Below the pieces are notes generated by a model. The model ran no database searches and had not been told where the DNA came from. It was given only the letters and a program-made list of their open reading frames with translations. Position numbers and translations under genes: made by a program. This document shows positions 49,773 through 59,625 of a stretch of 64,000 nucleotides of DNA, one piece after another. Each line of letters starts with the position of its first letter. The stretch's first letter is position 1. The stretch comes from Chromatiales bacterium. GTDB lineage: Bacteria; Pseudomonadota; Gammaproteobacteria; UBA6429; Thiohalophilaceae. The stretch spans positions 169,339 through 233,338 of the forward strand of contig JALSSV010000013.1 in the NCBI GenBank assembly GCA_026984045.1. Reading direction: 5' to 3'.

Positions 49773-51227
49773 TCAGGTCCGCCAGAAGGCGGGTGTCAGC
49801 AACACCAGCAGGGTGAAGATTTCCAGGCGACCAAGGAGCATGGCGAAACTCAGCAGGCCCTTGGCGAAATCGCTGATCCCGGCGTAGTTGTTGCCCACCT
49901 CGCCCAGGCCCGGCCCGAGGTTGTTCATGCAGGCGGCCACCGCCGAGAAGGCGGTGATTTGATCCATGCCGTCGAACATCAACAGCAGCAGCATGATCGA
50001 GAACAGGCCCACGTAGGCGGCGAAGAAGCCCCAGACCGCGTCCAGGATGCGATTGGAGACCGGATGGCCGCCGAGCTTGATGGGCACCACGGCATGGGGA
50101 TGGATGACCCGCATCACCTCGCGCCGCCCCTGCTTGAGCAGCATCACGAAGCGGATCACCTTCAGCCCCCCGGCAGTGGAGCCGGCGCAACCGCCGATGA
50201 AGCTGGTGAACAGCAGCAGGGCGGGCAGAAAACCGGGCCACAGATGATACTGATGGGTAGTGAAACCGGTCGTGGTGCCGATGGAAACGGTCTGGAAGAT
50301 GCTGTTGATCAGGGTCTGTCCCGGCGTGTCGAACACGCCCTGGTGATAGAGATAGACGGAGGTGATGAGGCCCACCACCAACAGGATGGAAACGTAGGCG
50401 CGGAACTCGGAATCGCTGAAATAGCCGCGCAGGCTGCGCTGCCGCCAGGCGATGAAGTGCAGTGAATAGTTGATGGCGGAAAGAAACATGAAGACGATGG
50501 CCACCACCTCGACGGCGGGTGTGGCGATAAAGTGACCCATGCTGGCGTCGTGGGTGGAATAGCCGCCGATGGCCACGGTGGAGAAGCTGTGCGCCAGGGC
50601 GTCGAACCAGTTCATGCCGGCGATCCGGTAGGCCAGCATGCAGGCCACGGTGAGGCTGAGATAGATGTACCACAGGGCCTTGGCCGATTCGGTGATCCGG
50701 GGGGTGAGCTTGGTGTCCTTCACCGGACCGGGGGTTTCGGCCTTGTAGAGCTGCATGCCGCCGATCCCGAGCATGGGCATGATGGCCACCGCCAGCACGA
50801 TGATGCCCATGCCGCCGAGCCACTGCAATTGCTGGCGATAGTAGAGAATGGCCTTGGGCAGGAAATCGATTCCGGTGAGCACGGTGGCACCGGTGGTAGT
50901 CAGGCCCGAGATGGATTCGAAGAAGGCGTCGATGGGGCGGATATCGAGCTGCTCGGAAAGCAGCAGGGGCAGGGCTCCGAAGCTGCCAAGCACCGTCCAG
51001 AACAGCACCACCACCAGAAAGCCGTCCCGCAGGCGCAGCTCCCGGCGCTGCGACTTGACCGGCAGCCACAGCACGATGCCGGTGATCAGGGTCACGGCAA
51101 AGGCCCAGAAGAACGGCTCCAGCGCGCCGTCGGCATAGAGGATCGATACCAGCATGGGCGGCACCATGGTGCTGCTGAAGATCATCAGCAGGATGCCGAG
51201 AATGCGCTGGATGACGAGGAGTTGCAT
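49773..51227 (-). CDS. trkH: TrkH-family potassium uptake protein (copy 2)
   Basis: 484 residues with pore loops GLTTTGATVLTG, STVAIGGYSTHD, SIGTTTGFTTHQ and ACMNNLGPGLG. The second loop differs from copy 1 (AIGG against STGG), so ion affinity may differ. It is nearest to trkA. The two paralogues are clearly diverged, so the duplication is old. Confidence 0.94.
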   Translation of the reverse strand: MQLLVIQRILGILLMIFSSTMVPPMLVSILYADGALEPFFWAFAVTLITGIVLWLPVKSQRRELRLRDGFLVVVLFWTVLGSFGALPLLLSEQLDIRPIDAFFESISGLTTTGATVLTGIDFLPKAILYYRQQLQWLGGMGIIVLAVAIMPMLGIGGMQLYKAETPGPVKDTKLTPRITESAKALWYIYLSLTVACMLAYRIAGMNWFDALAHSFSTVAIGGYSTHDASMGHFIATPAVEVVAIVFMFLSAINYSLHFIAWRQRSLRGYFSDSEFRAYVSILLVVGLITSVYLYHQGVFDTPGQTLINSIFQTVSIGTTTGFTTHQYHLWPGFLPALLLFTSFIGGCAGSTAGGLKVIRFVMLLKQGRREVMRVIHPHAVVPIKLGGHPVSNRILDAVWGFFAAYVGLFSIMLLLLMFDGMDQITAFSAVAACMNNLGPGLGEVGNNYAGISDFAKGLLSFAMLLGRLEIFTLLVLLTPAFWRT

Positions 51228-51234
51228 TTGTGGT

Positions 51235-51351
51235 CAGAGGAAAGGGGCAAGAGGAAAGAGGAAAGGAATACCCGCTTCCCGGCAGCTACCGCGTAGTGGG
51301 GAGAGGGCGTTGCGCCGATCCTTTTCTCTTTTCACTTTCCTCTGCCTTTCA
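51235..51351. repeat. Fold-back repeat, family 3, between trkH and trkA
   Basis: Left arm 51235-51268 (CAGAGGAAAGGGGCAAGAGG onwards) and right arm 51319-51350 (CTTTTCTC to CTGCCTTTC) are imperfect inverses. The following block GCTTCCCGGCAGCTACCG is shared with the glmS leader arm at 34546-34616. It fills the whole space between the trkA stop and trkH start. Confidence 0.65.
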
Positions 51352-52722
51352 GATAAACGTGATTCCCACCTGGAACAGCTTTTCCACCTCGCGGATCCTC
51401 GACTTGTCCACCAGGAACAGGATCACGTGATCCTCCGGTTCGATGACGGTGTCGTGGTGGGCGATGATCACGTCCTTGCCGCGGACGATGGCGCCGATGG
51501 TGGTGCCCGGCGGCAGCTTGAGTTCCTCGATGCGGCGGCCGACCACCTTGGAGGTGTTGCGATCCCCGTGGGCGATGGCCTCGATGGCCTCGGCGGCACC
51601 ACGGCGCAGGGAGTAGACCTTGACCACGTCGCCGCGGCGGATGTGGGTGAGCAGGCTGCCGATGGTGGCCTGCTGTGGCGAGATGGCGATGTCGATGTCG
51701 CCACTTTCGATCAGATCCACGTAGGCGGCACGGTTGATCAGGCTCATGACCTTGCGCGCGCCGAGCCGCTTGGCGAGCATGGCCGAGAGGATGTTGGCCT
51801 CGTCGTCGTTGGTCAGGGCGCAGAACACGTCGGTCTTGTCGATGTTTTCCTCGAGCAGCAGTTCCTCGTCGGCGGCGTCGCCGTACAGGACGATGGTGCG
51901 ATCCAGCTCGTTGGACAGGGCCCGGGTGCGTTCGAGGTTGTGGTCGATGAGCTTGACCTGGTAGCGCTGCTCCAGGGCCCGTGCCACCCGCTTGCCGATG
52001 TTGCCGCCACCGACGATCAGGATCCGGCGATAGGGTTTGTCGAGTCGGCGCAGTTCGGCCATCACCTTCATGATGTCGCGGCTGGCGGCGATGAAGAATA
52101 CCTCGTCGCCCGGTTCGATGACCGTGTGGCCCTCGGGGATGATGGCCCGGTCGCGCCGGTAGATGGCGGCCACCCGCATGTCCACGCCGGGGATGTGCTC
52201 GCGCAGGGCGCGCAGCTCGTGGCCCACCAGCGGGCCGCCGTAATAGGCCTTCACGCCCACCAGTTGCACGCGGCCGTCGGCGAAGTCGAGCACCTGCAGG
52301 GCGCCAGGATGTTCGATCAGGCGCTGAATGTATTCGGTGATGATCTGCTCGGGGCTGATCAGGAAGTCGATGGGCAGAGCCTCGGGGGCGAACAGCTTGT
52401 CGTAGTTGAGGTATTCGACGGCCCGCACCCGGGCGATCTTGGTGGGGGTGTGGAAGATGGTGTAGGCCACCTGGCAGGCGACCATGTTGGTCTCGTCCGA
52501 GTCGGTGACCGCCACCAGCATGTCGGCGTCTTCGGCACCGGCGGCGCGCAGGACGTCGGGATGGGAGCCGCGCCCGGCGATGGTGCGCAGATCCAGGCGT
52601 TCGCGGAGCTGGGCCAGTACCTGCTCGTTGCGATCGACGATGGTGATGTCGTTGGCCTCGGAGGCCAGGTTCTCGGCCAGGGAACTGCCCACCTGGCCGG
52701 CACCGAGGATCAGGATTTTCAT
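51349..52722 (-). CDS. trkA: TrkA, NAD-binding regulator of Trk potassium uptake
   Basis: 457 residues with two RCK-N/RCK-C pairs: [13 protein letters not shown] at the N-terminus and a second [13 protein letters not shown] near residue 235. It binds NAD(H)/ATP and controls TrkH. It heads the potassium genes and follows ntrX on the minus strand. Confidence 0.96.
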   Translation of the reverse strand: MKILILGAGQVGSSLAENLASEANDITIVDRNEQVLAQLRERLDLRTIAGRGSHPDVLRAAGAEDADMLVAVTDSDETNMVACQVAYTIFHTPTKIARVRAVEYLNYDKLFAPEALPIDFLISPEQIITEYIQRLIEHPGALQVLDFADGRVQLVGVKAYYGGPLVGHELRALREHIPGVDMRVAAIYRRDRAIIPEGHTVIEPGDEVFFIAASRDIMKVMAELRRLDKPYRRILIVGGGNIGKRVARALEQRYQVKLIDHNLERTRALSNELDRTIVLYGDAADEELLLEENIDKTDVFCALTNDDEANILSAMLAKRLGARKVMSLINRAAYVDLIESGDIDIAISPQQATIGSLLTHIRRGDVVKVYSLRRGAAEAIEAIAHGDRNTSKVVGRRIEELKLPPGTTIGAIVRGKDVIIAHHDTVIEPEDHVILFLVDKSRIREVEKLFQVGITFI

Positions 52723-52763
52723 GGCTGCTGTCCGCCGCGGGTCATGGCGCGGAGTATATACTA

Positions 52764-52803
52764 GGTAGCGGGTGGCCGGGGGCGGGTCGCTGCCCGCTAT
52801 CCG
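52764..52803. repeat. Inverted repeat GGTAGCGG...CCGCTACC after ntrX
   Basis: GGTAGCGGGTGGCC is mirrored by a CTATCCGCTACC block, with GGGCGGG and CCCGC as the inner pairing around TCGCTG. It separates ntrX from trkA and could work as a bidirectional hairpin terminator. Confidence 0.55.
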
Positions 52804-54222
52804 CTACCCCAGGTTCTTGGGATCGATCCCCAGATTGCGCAGCTTGCGGTAGAGGTGGGTGCGTTCCAGGCCGATGATCTTGGCCACCTTGCCCACCGAT
52901 CCGCCGTTCTCGCGTAGCTGGTGAACGAGGTAGTCGCGTTCGAACTGTTCGCGGGCCTCGCGCAGGGGCAGCTCGTAGTGGATGCGGCCCTCGCCGGCCG
53001 GGGCCGGGCTGGCCGGCTGGCTGCTGCCGAGGGCCGCTTCCACTTCCTCGAGGCTGATCTCGTCGCCGCTGCCGACGATCAGCAGGCGCTGCACCAGGTT
53101 CATCAGCTCGCGCAGGTTGCCGGGCCAGTGGTGGTTGCGCAGGCGGTTCTGGGCGGCGGTGCTGAAGCGGCGGTAGGGGAGGTTTTCGTGTTCCACGTAC
53201 TGGTTGGTGAACCAGGTGAGCAGTTCCGGCACGTCCTCGCGGTGTTCGCGCAGGGGCGGCAGGGGTACCGGCACCACGTTGAGCAGGAAATAGAGATCCT
53301 TGCGGAAACGCCCCTCGTCCACGCAGGCGGCCAGGTCGTGATGGGAGCCGGCGATGATCCGCATGCGCAGGTTGACGGTGGTGTCGGAGCCGGTGCGCTG
53401 GAAGCTGCCCGAGTTGAGGGCCGAGAACAGCTTGCCCTGGGTGGCCAGATCCATGTCGGCCACGTCGTGCAGCAGCAGGGTGCCGCCGTTGGCCTGTTCC
53501 AGCAGACCGTAATGGATCTGCTCGCCGTCCTCGTAACCGAACAGTTCCCGGGCCGAGGTCTCGGGGGTCAGGGCCGCCACGTTGACCTCGATGAAGGGGC
53601 GATCCTTCTGGGCGCTGTGGGCGTGCAGGTAGCGGGCCGCCACGTCGATGGCACAGCCGGGCTCGGAGGTCAGCAGCACCCAGCTGTCGTGTTCCGCGAT
53701 CCGCTTGAGCTGTTCGCGCAGGCGCTGCATGGTGGCGCTGCGTCCCGGCGGCTCGCCGGGCACGATATGGTGCCGGCGCAGTCCCAGGTTCTCGCGCTGC
53801 AGGCGATCGGCTTCCAGGGCGTGTTCGATGGTCAGGAGCAGCTTGGCCAGAGAGAGGGGCTTCTCGATGTAGTCGTAGGCCCCCAGGCGCGTGGCCTCCA
53901 CGGCCGTCTCTACCGTGCCGTGGCCGGACATCATGATCACCGGCATCGGCAGATCGCCGTTCTCGGCCCATTCCTTGAGCAGGGTGATGCCGTCCACGTC
54001 GGGCATCCAGATGTCCAGCAGCACCAGATCGGGGCGCCGGGCCCGGTGGGCGCGGCGGGCGGCCTCGCCGTTCTCGGCCACGGTCACCTCGTAGCCCTCG
54101 TCCTCGAGGATCTCCTTGAGCAGACTGCGAATGTCCGGCTCGTCATCCACCACCAGCAGGTAGGGCGCGCTGGCCAGTGGCAGTTTGTCGGCGGATTCAG
54201 GCTGCGGCATGGTCGTCATCAT
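52804..54222 (-). CDS. ntrX: NtrX-like response regulator with degenerate AAA+ domain
   Basis: 472 residues from ATG 54222 (ATG 54273 adds 17). The receiver domain is intact (VVDDEPD; phospho-acceptor Asp70 in LVLLDIWMPDVDG), and the C-terminal Fis-type HTH is normal (GGSVGKVAKIIGLERTHLYRKL). The central AAA+ domain is recognisable (ELFGYEDGEQ, GGTLLLHDVAD, WPGNLRELMNL) but has no Walker A GxxxxGK (SEPGCAIDV instead), no GAFTGA loop, an altered Walker B (HD for DE) and FLLNVV where an arginine finger (YRLNVV) is expected. It should bind DNA and be phosphorylated but not activate sigma-54. ntrY lies immediately upstream and overlaps it. Confidence 0.9.
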   Translation of the reverse strand: MMTTMPQPESADKLPLASAPYLLVVDDEPDIRSLLKEILEDEGYEVTVAENGEAARRAHRARRPDLVLLDIWMPDVDGITLLKEWAENGDLPMPVIMMSGHGTVETAVEATRLGAYDYIEKPLSLAKLLLTIEHALEADRLQRENLGLRRHHIVPGEPPGRSATMQRLREQLKRIAEHDSWVLLTSEPGCAIDVAARYLHAHSAQKDRPFIEVNVAALTPETSARELFGYEDGEQIHYGLLEQANGGTLLLHDVADMDLATQGKLFSALNSGSFQRTGSDTTVNLRMRIIAGSHHDLAACVDEGRFRKDLYFLLNVVPVPLPPLREHREDVPELLTWFTNQYVEHENLPYRRFSTAAQNRLRNHHWPGNLRELMNLVQRLLIVGSGDEISLEEVEAALGSSQPASPAPAGEGRIHYELPLREAREQFERDYLVHQLRENGGSVGKVAKIIGLERTHLYRKLRNLGIDPKNLG

Positions 54223-56428
54223 CACGGGTTTCTCGGGATGGCTTGGGGTCGGTTTCGGGGATCGTGGCGGCACCGATCACCGGCAGACGGATCAGGATGC
54301 AGGCGCCACCTTCGGGCCGGTTGCGGGCCAGCAGCATGCCCCCGTGTTCCTCGACGATCTTCTTCACGATGGCGAGTCCCAGGCCGGAGCCCCGGGGTTT
54401 GCTGGTGACATAGGGCTCGAAGAGCTGGGTCAGCATCTCGTCGGGGATGCCGGGGCCGTTGTCCTCCACTTTCAGTTCCACGTAGCGGCAGGCGTGTTCC
54501 TCCGCGCAGCGGGTGTGGATGGTGATCTCGCCCTCGCCATAATCCATGGCTTCCAGGGCGTTTTTCAGCAGGTTGGTCAGCAACTGGCGCAGGCGGCCCA
54601 CGTCGGCCTCGATATGGGGGGCGGCCTCGTCCAGTTCCAGACGGATGCGGGTGCGCATGTCACCGCCCCGGTACAGTTCGCGCACTTCCCGGATCAGGGC
54701 GTTGAGATCCACCTCCTCGAGCTGCAGGGCCGGCATGCGCGCATAGTCGGAGAAGGCCTTGACCATGCCCTTGAGGGTCTCCACCTGCTGCACGATGGTA
54801 TGGGTGGCGCGGTCCAGCACGCCGGCATCCTCCGGGGCCATCTTGTGCAGGTACTTGTGGCGCAGGCGTTCGGCGGAGAGCTGGATGGGCGTGAGCGGAT
54901 TCTTGATCTCGTGGGCCAGGCGCCGAGCCACTTCGCCCCAGGCGGCGTTGCGCTGGGCCTGGATCAGGGCGGTGATGTCGTCGAATACCACCACGTGGCC
55001 GGCCTGATCGGGCAGGGCGGTGATCCGGCACATGAGCACCTGCCGCCCGCCTGCACCGAACAGGGTGATCTCCTCCTGCCAGTCGGCGAAGGGTTCCTGC
55101 AGGGCTTCCTCGAGGCCCTCGACCAGCGGTTGCAGACGCGGCTGGGCCCCGCCCAGGGTGGCGAGGGGCTGGCCCTGGTAGCGATTCAGATCGAGATCGA
55201 GGATCTGGCTGGCGGCGCGGTTGCAGGTGCGCACCCGCTGTCCGGCATCGAGGGTGATCACCCCCGAGGAGAGGTTGGCCAGCACGGTTTCCAGGTAGGC
55301 GTGCTGGGACTCGGCGCGCTGCTGGCTGGCGCGGGCCTGGTTGCGGGCCTGGGCGATGCGGTGGGTCATCTCGTTGAAGGAGCGCACCAGGAAGCCCAGT
55401 TCGTCGCGCCCCGGCAGGGGCAGGCGCTTTTCGTAGTCGCCGGCGGCCACCGCGCGGGTGCCTTCCACCAGATCCGAGATGGGTGCCACCAGCCGGCGGG
55501 CGGCGAAGAAGGCAGCCCAGATGGCCACCAGGATCGACAGCAGCAGCACCAGCGACAGGGTGAGGATGAAGCTGTACTTGAGCGGCACCCGCAGGTAGGC
55601 CACTTCGCGATAGCGGCCGAAGGCCGACTGCACCGAGGCGGCCAGTTCGTTGAGGCGCGCCGGCACCGGATACAGCGCCTGCAGGATGCGTACCTGGCCG
55701 TCGGGCACCCCGGCCGGCACCGGCACTGCCACCCGGATGAACAGGCCGGCGCCCTGTACCGGCACCAGTTCCACGTCGGTCTTGCCCTGGCGCACCAGCA
55801 TCTGGCTGACGGTGTCCAGGCGCATGGGCAACAGGCGTTCGGCCTCGCCGGAGCTGGCGGCGACGATCTCGCCCTTGAGGGTGAACAGGGTCAGCTCGTA
55901 GGCCTTGCTCTGGGTGCGCAGATCGTTGAGGGTGAGGGCGGCCAGCTCGCCGTCCACCTCGCGCAGAGCCGGGGCCATGGCCCGGGTGTCCCGCAGCAGC
56001 TCGTTCATGCGCACGCCAAGGGAGGCCTGGCTCAGTTCCAGGGCGTCGTTGAGGGCGTTCTCCACCCGCACGTCGAACCAGGAATCGATGCCGCGCTTGA
56101 TGAAATCGAGCGAGAACAGATAGACCGCCGAGACCGGCGTGACCGACAGGATCACGAACATCACCACCAGTCGTGCGGTGAGGCGCGAGCCGGCCACCTG
56201 GCGACGGTATTGCAGCAGCAGCTGCCAGACGCTGCGGCCGATGAGCACGATGAACAGGGCAATGGCCAGCAGGTTGACACCCAGCAGCAGGGTGTAGAGC
56301 TGGCCGAACAGGGCCGAGTTGTGGGTGGCGTCACTCATCAGCCACAGGGAGACGAGCAGCAGCACGAACAGCGCGACGATGGGCGCGCTGCCGGTGAACA
56401 GGCGACGAATCAGCGGGTGAGCGGCCAT
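54197..56428 (-). CDS. ntrY: NtrY-like membrane sensor histidine kinase
   Basis: 743 residues: N-terminal membrane helices (about 15-65, 85-105), a periplasmic part, a third hydrophobic segment at ~285-308, HAMP (ISDLVEGTRAVAAGDYEKRL), PAS, and a kinase core with His506 in RRLAHEIKNPLTPIQLSAERL and ATP site DNGPGIPDEM/GSGLGLAIVKKI. In NtrYX systems it senses redox or nitrogen state and phosphorylates NtrX. It overlaps the DUF4390 gene by 19 bp. Confidence 0.95.
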   Translation of the reverse strand: MAAHPLIRRLFTGSAPIVALFVLLLVSLWLMSDATHNSALFGQLYTLLLGVNLLAIALFIVLIGRSVWQLLLQYRRQVAGSRLTARLVVMFVILSVTPVSAVYLFSLDFIKRGIDSWFDVRVENALNDALELSQASLGVRMNELLRDTRAMAPALREVDGELAALTLNDLRTQSKAYELTLFTLKGEIVAASSGEAERLLPMRLDTVSQMLVRQGKTDVELVPVQGAGLFIRVAVPVPAGVPDGQVRILQALYPVPARLNELAASVQSAFGRYREVAYLRVPLKYSFILTLSLVLLLSILVAIWAAFFAARRLVAPISDLVEGTRAVAAGDYEKRLPLPGRDELGFLVRSFNEMTHRIAQARNQARASQQRAESQHAYLETVLANLSSGVITLDAGQRVRTCNRAASQILDLDLNRYQGQPLATLGGAQPRLQPLVEGLEEALQEPFADWQEEITLFGAGGRQVLMCRITALPDQAGHVVVFDDITALIQAQRNAAWGEVARRLAHEIKNPLTPIQLSAERLRHKYLHKMAPEDAGVLDRATHTIVQQVETLKGMVKAFSDYARMPALQLEEVDLNALIREVRELYRGGDMRTRIRLELDEAAPHIEADVGRLRQLLTNLLKNALEAMDYGEGEITIHTRCAEEHACRYVELKVEDNGPGIPDEMLTQLFEPYVTSKPRGSGLGLAIVKKIVEEHGGMLLARNRPEGGACILIRLPVIGAATIPETDPKPSRETRDDDDHAAA

Positions 56429-56991
56429 GTGTACCAGCCCGAGTCCAGATCCCAGTCGGCGGAAATGTAGGCCATGGGCCGCATCGGCGCCGGCAGGGAT
56501 TCGATGTCCAGATGGGCGCGCAGGCGCACCGCGTAGTCCTTGTCCGGCGCCAGCAGCTTGGCGTCGATCAGCGGCAGGTTGCGCACGTGGCCCAGGGCCT
56601 CGAGGGCCGTGTCGAGGTTGCGGTAGTGATCCTGGGTGCCGCTGTTGAGATTGTGGATGATGAAGGTGCCCGAGAGGGCGTGATACAGCAGCAGGTAGCC
56701 CTGTTGCAGCTCGGCCAGGGTCCGGTCCCAGTACCAGCGCTGTTCGCGCACCTGGATGTCGAGCTGGATCAGCAGTGGCACGCCGTTCCTGAGGGCATTC
56801 AGGGCCGCCTCGGAGAAGCGGTAGTCGATGCGGGCGTTGAGGCGATAGACGCCGTCCTCGAGGGCGGTCTCGATGGATTTGATCACGAAGTCGTGTTCCG
56901 CCGCCCGGGCCGGGAGGGCCAGGCAGCCGAACAGCAGCAGCGCCGCCCAGAAGCGGCGGCGATCAGGCAGCCGGCTTGCGCAGGCAGGCAT
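56410..56991 (-). CDS. DUF4390-domain secreted protein
   Basis: 193 residues: signal sequence (FWAALLLFGCLALPARA) and the DUF4390 domain (NGVPLLIQLDIQVREQRWYWD; YHALSGTFIIHNLNSGTQD). Genes of this type regularly lie between rsmB and ntrY in gammaproteobacteria, here overlapping both (29 bp and 19 bp). Function unknown; a part in NtrY signalling is possible. Confidence 0.9.
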   Translation of the reverse strand: MPACASRLPDRRRFWAALLLFGCLALPARAAEHDFVIKSIETALEDGVYRLNARIDYRFSEAALNALRNGVPLLIQLDIQVREQRWYWDRTLAELQQGYLLLYHALSGTFIIHNLNSGTQDHYRNLDTALEALGHVRNLPLIDAKLLAPDKDYAVRLRAHLDIESLPAPMRPMAYISADWDLDSGWYTWPLTR

Positions 56992-58264
56992 AGTAGAAAC
57001 CGTCCATATCGTCGTCTCCCGGCAGGATCTGACGGCCGGCCGGGCGGGGTCGGCCCCAGTCCGCGTGGATGGGGGCTTCCCGTGCGCCGGGCGTGCGCTC
57101 GAGGAAGCCGGCGAGCTGCCGGTCGTTCTCGTCGGGCAGGACCGAACAGGTCGCATAAAGCAGGATACCGCCTGGCCGCAGCAGGGGCCAGAGGGCGTCG
57201 AGCAGCCGGGCCTGGGTGACGGCCAGGGCCGGGATGTCCGTGTCGCGCCGCAGCAGGCGGATGTCGGGATGGCGGCGGATCACCCCGCTGGCCGAGCAGG
57301 GGGCATCGAGCAGGATGCGGTCGAAGGGGCGGCCGTCCCACCAGCGGCTCGGTTCGGCGGCGTCACCGGCGAGGCAGGTGGCCTGGCGTCCGGCACGCGC
57401 CAGGTTTTCCCGGACCCTGGCGAGGCGTTCGGGATCGGCGTCCAGCGCCACCAGCTCGCGCACTTGCGGCTGGTGTTCGAGCAGGTGCAGGGTCTTGCCG
57501 CCGGGGGCGGCACAGGCATCCAGCACCCGCTCGCCCGGCTGCGGATCGAGCAGCGGCGCGGCCAGCTGGGCGGCGGCATCCTGTACCGAGACCAGGCCGC
57601 GATCGAAGCCGGGCAGGGCCGTCACCTCGACCGGCTCGGCAAGGATCAGGCCGTGGGCGGCATGCGGGGCCGGGCGCGCGGCAAGACCCGCGGCAGCGAG
57701 CTGCTCGCGGTATTCCTCGCGGGTCAGGCGGCTGCCGTCCACCCGCAGGGTCATGGGGGCCTGGCGCAGATTGGCCGCCATCACTTCCCCGCAGTCTTCC
57801 GACCAGGCCGAGCACAGGCGCTCGCGCAGCCAGGCCGGATGGCCGCTGACGACGTTCGGATCCTTCTCCACCCGGGCCAGCAATGCCGTCCGTTCGCGCA
57901 GGAAGCGCCGCAGGAGGGCGTTGAGCAGGCCCCGCGCCCAGGGTTTGCCGAGCCTGCCGGCCAGGCGCACGGTCTCGTCCACCGCCGCGTGGTCGGGCAC
58001 CCGCATGGCCAGGATCTGGTGCAGGCCGGTGAGCAGCGCCGCCCGCACGTCGGCCTCCTTCGCCCGCAGCGGCTTGTCCAGCAGCGTTTCGGCCAGGGCC
58101 TGCAGGCGGTACCAGTCGCGAACCACCCCATAGGCCAGCGCCTGGGCCAGCGCCCGCTCCCGCGGTTCGGTGACCGGGGCGAGCGAGACGGCCAGCGCGT
58201 CGGTGAGACTGCGCCGTTCGCGGATCAGCAGGCTAAGCGCCTTGACGGCGGCGAGACGGGACAT
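56963..58264 (-). CDS. rsmB: RsmB, 16S rRNA C967 5-methyltransferase
   Basis: 433 residues: N-terminal NusB-like domain and C-terminal SAM methyltransferase with CAAPGGKTLHL, DAPCSASGVIRRHPDIR and the catalytic Cys motif YATCSVLPDEN. Elsewhere it usually follows def-fmt; here a haem gene cluster precedes it. Confidence 0.95.
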   Translation of the reverse strand: MSRLAAVKALSLLIRERRSLTDALAVSLAPVTEPRERALAQALAYGVVRDWYRLQALAETLLDKPLRAKEADVRAALLTGLHQILAMRVPDHAAVDETVRLAGRLGKPWARGLLNALLRRFLRERTALLARVEKDPNVVSGHPAWLRERLCSAWSEDCGEVMAANLRQAPMTLRVDGSRLTREEYREQLAAAGLAARPAPHAAHGLILAEPVEVTALPGFDRGLVSVQDAAAQLAAPLLDPQPGERVLDACAAPGGKTLHLLEHQPQVRELVALDADPERLARVRENLARAGRQATCLAGDAAEPSRWWDGRPFDRILLDAPCSASGVIRRHPDIRLLRRDTDIPALAVTQARLLDALWPLLRPGGILLYATCSVLPDENDRQLAGFLERTPGAREAPIHADWGRPRPAGRQILPGDDDMDGFYYACLRKPAA

Positions 58265-58389
58265 GGCGGGGGCGATTTCACAAGTGAATGGGATCTGGGG
58301 ATGGTGCCAGAAAAATCAATATCTTGCCTTGATTTCCCGGGCCGGGCAGCCTTGTTTCGAACCGGTGAGGCTGTCGCAGTGGGAGTGAT

Positions 58390-59625
58390 TCATGAAGCAA
58401 GGCGGGCCGGCAGCGCAGGGGCGGTGGCCGCCTCGCCGGATTCGCCGCCGGTGGCCAGCAGCAGCCCCTGTTTGAAGGCCTCGGCCGCCGCCTCGGGTTC
58501 GTCCAGGCGCTCCAGCAACAGGCCCAGTTCGCGCCAGGTCTCGGGCAGGGGCTGGCTGCCGAGGCTGGCCTCCAGATAGCTGCGGGCCTTGCCCCAGAGC
58601 TGGTTGCGCAGGCAGATCCGGCCCAGGGTGAGCAGCAGCACGGCGTTGTTCTCGTGGCCCTTGAGCCATTCCTCGGCCACCGCCAGTTGCCGCTCGGGGT
58701 GCTGGGTGTGCAGCTCCCCGTAGAGGCGCACCCATTCGGGATCCCAGTGCTGGCGCAGGGCTTCGCGCAGCAGGGGCTCGGCGCTGTCGTCCTCGCCCAG
58801 TTTCATCAGGGCGCGGATGTAGTCGGTCAGCAGTTGCCGGTCGCCGCGCAGCTCCTTCGGCACGGTCTTCCAGAAGGCCTGCAGGGCGGTACCGTCGCCG
58901 GACGCGGCCTGGCGGGCCAGCAGGGCGCGCCAGGTGCGCACGGCCAGGTCATGCCAGTCCTTCTCGTCGAGCACCTTGTGCTTGCGCAGCAGGGGCAGCA
59001 GATCGCGCAGGTCTTCCCAGCTCTGCAGGCGCTCGTGGACCTGGGCGAGCAGCAGCAGCACATGGGCGTGGTTGGGCACTATGGAGCGCAGGTGCTCGAG
59101 GGTGGCCAGGGCCTGTTCGAGCTGGCCGTGGGCCAGTTGCAGCTCGGCCTGGGTCAGCTCCACCGCCACGTCGGCGTCGGGCATGGACTTGAGGGCCTCG
59201 GCCAGGTAGTGATCGCGGCGTTCCGGGGCATCCTGTTTCTGCGCGGCGCGGGCGGCAGAGAGATAATTGAGCAGCGGCGTGCCGCTGTCGCGGGCGTGGC
59301 GTACCAGGATCCGCTCGGCCTTGCGCCAGTGGCCTTCGGCCAGTTCGATGAGCCCCTGGCGCAGGCTGCGCCGGGCCCGCCGGCGGCGACGTTCGGCGCG
59401 CCAGTGGCGCAGGCGCTCGGGCAGCGTCCAGGTGCGCACGATCAGCCGCACCAGGGCGTAACCGGCGACGAAAGCCACCAGCAGCAGCACGATGAACAGC
59501 GAGAGGGTGGTTTCGATGGTCAGGTGGCCACGGCCGATGAGCACGTAGCCCGGATCCTCGTAGGCCAGCAGGCCGGCCACCACGCCCACCAGCAGCACCG
59601 CCAGGAAGCCGAACAGCAGTCTCAC
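58390..59625 (-). CDS. hemY: HemY-like haem-cluster TPR membrane protein
   Basis: 411 residues: two N-terminal membrane helices (LFGFLAVLLVGVVAGLLAYE; TLSLFIVLLLVAFVAGYALV) and TPR-like repeats to the end. It is of the proteobacterial HemY type, distinct from the Bacillus oxidase, and lies last in hemCDXY; its exact role in porphyrin synthesis is unclear. Confidence 0.93.
   Translation of the reverse strand: MRLLFGFLAVLLVGVVAGLLAYEDPGYVLIGRGHLTIETTLSLFIVLLLVAFVAGYALVRLIVRTWTLPERLRHWRAERRRRRARRSLRQGLIELAEGHWRKAERILVRHARDSGTPLLNYLSAARAAQKQDAPERRDHYLAEALKSMPDADVAVELTQAELQLAHGQLEQALATLEHLRSIVPNHAHVLLLLAQVHERLQSWEDLRDLLPLLRKHKVLDEKDWHDLAVRTWRALLARQAASGDGTALQAFWKTVPKELRGDRQLLTDYIRALMKLGEDDSAEPLLREALRQHWDPEWVRLYGELHTQHPERQLAVAEEWLKGHENNAVLLLTLGRICLRNQLWGKARSYLEASLGSQPLPETWRELGLLLERLDEPEAAAEAFKQGLLLATGGESGEAATAPALPARLAS

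Noticed and set aside
53187..53202. parS-like sequence TGTTCCACGT
   Set aside because: Only one half matches and it lies inside ntrX coding sequence; no full TGTTTCACGTGAAACA-type site was found near parAB.
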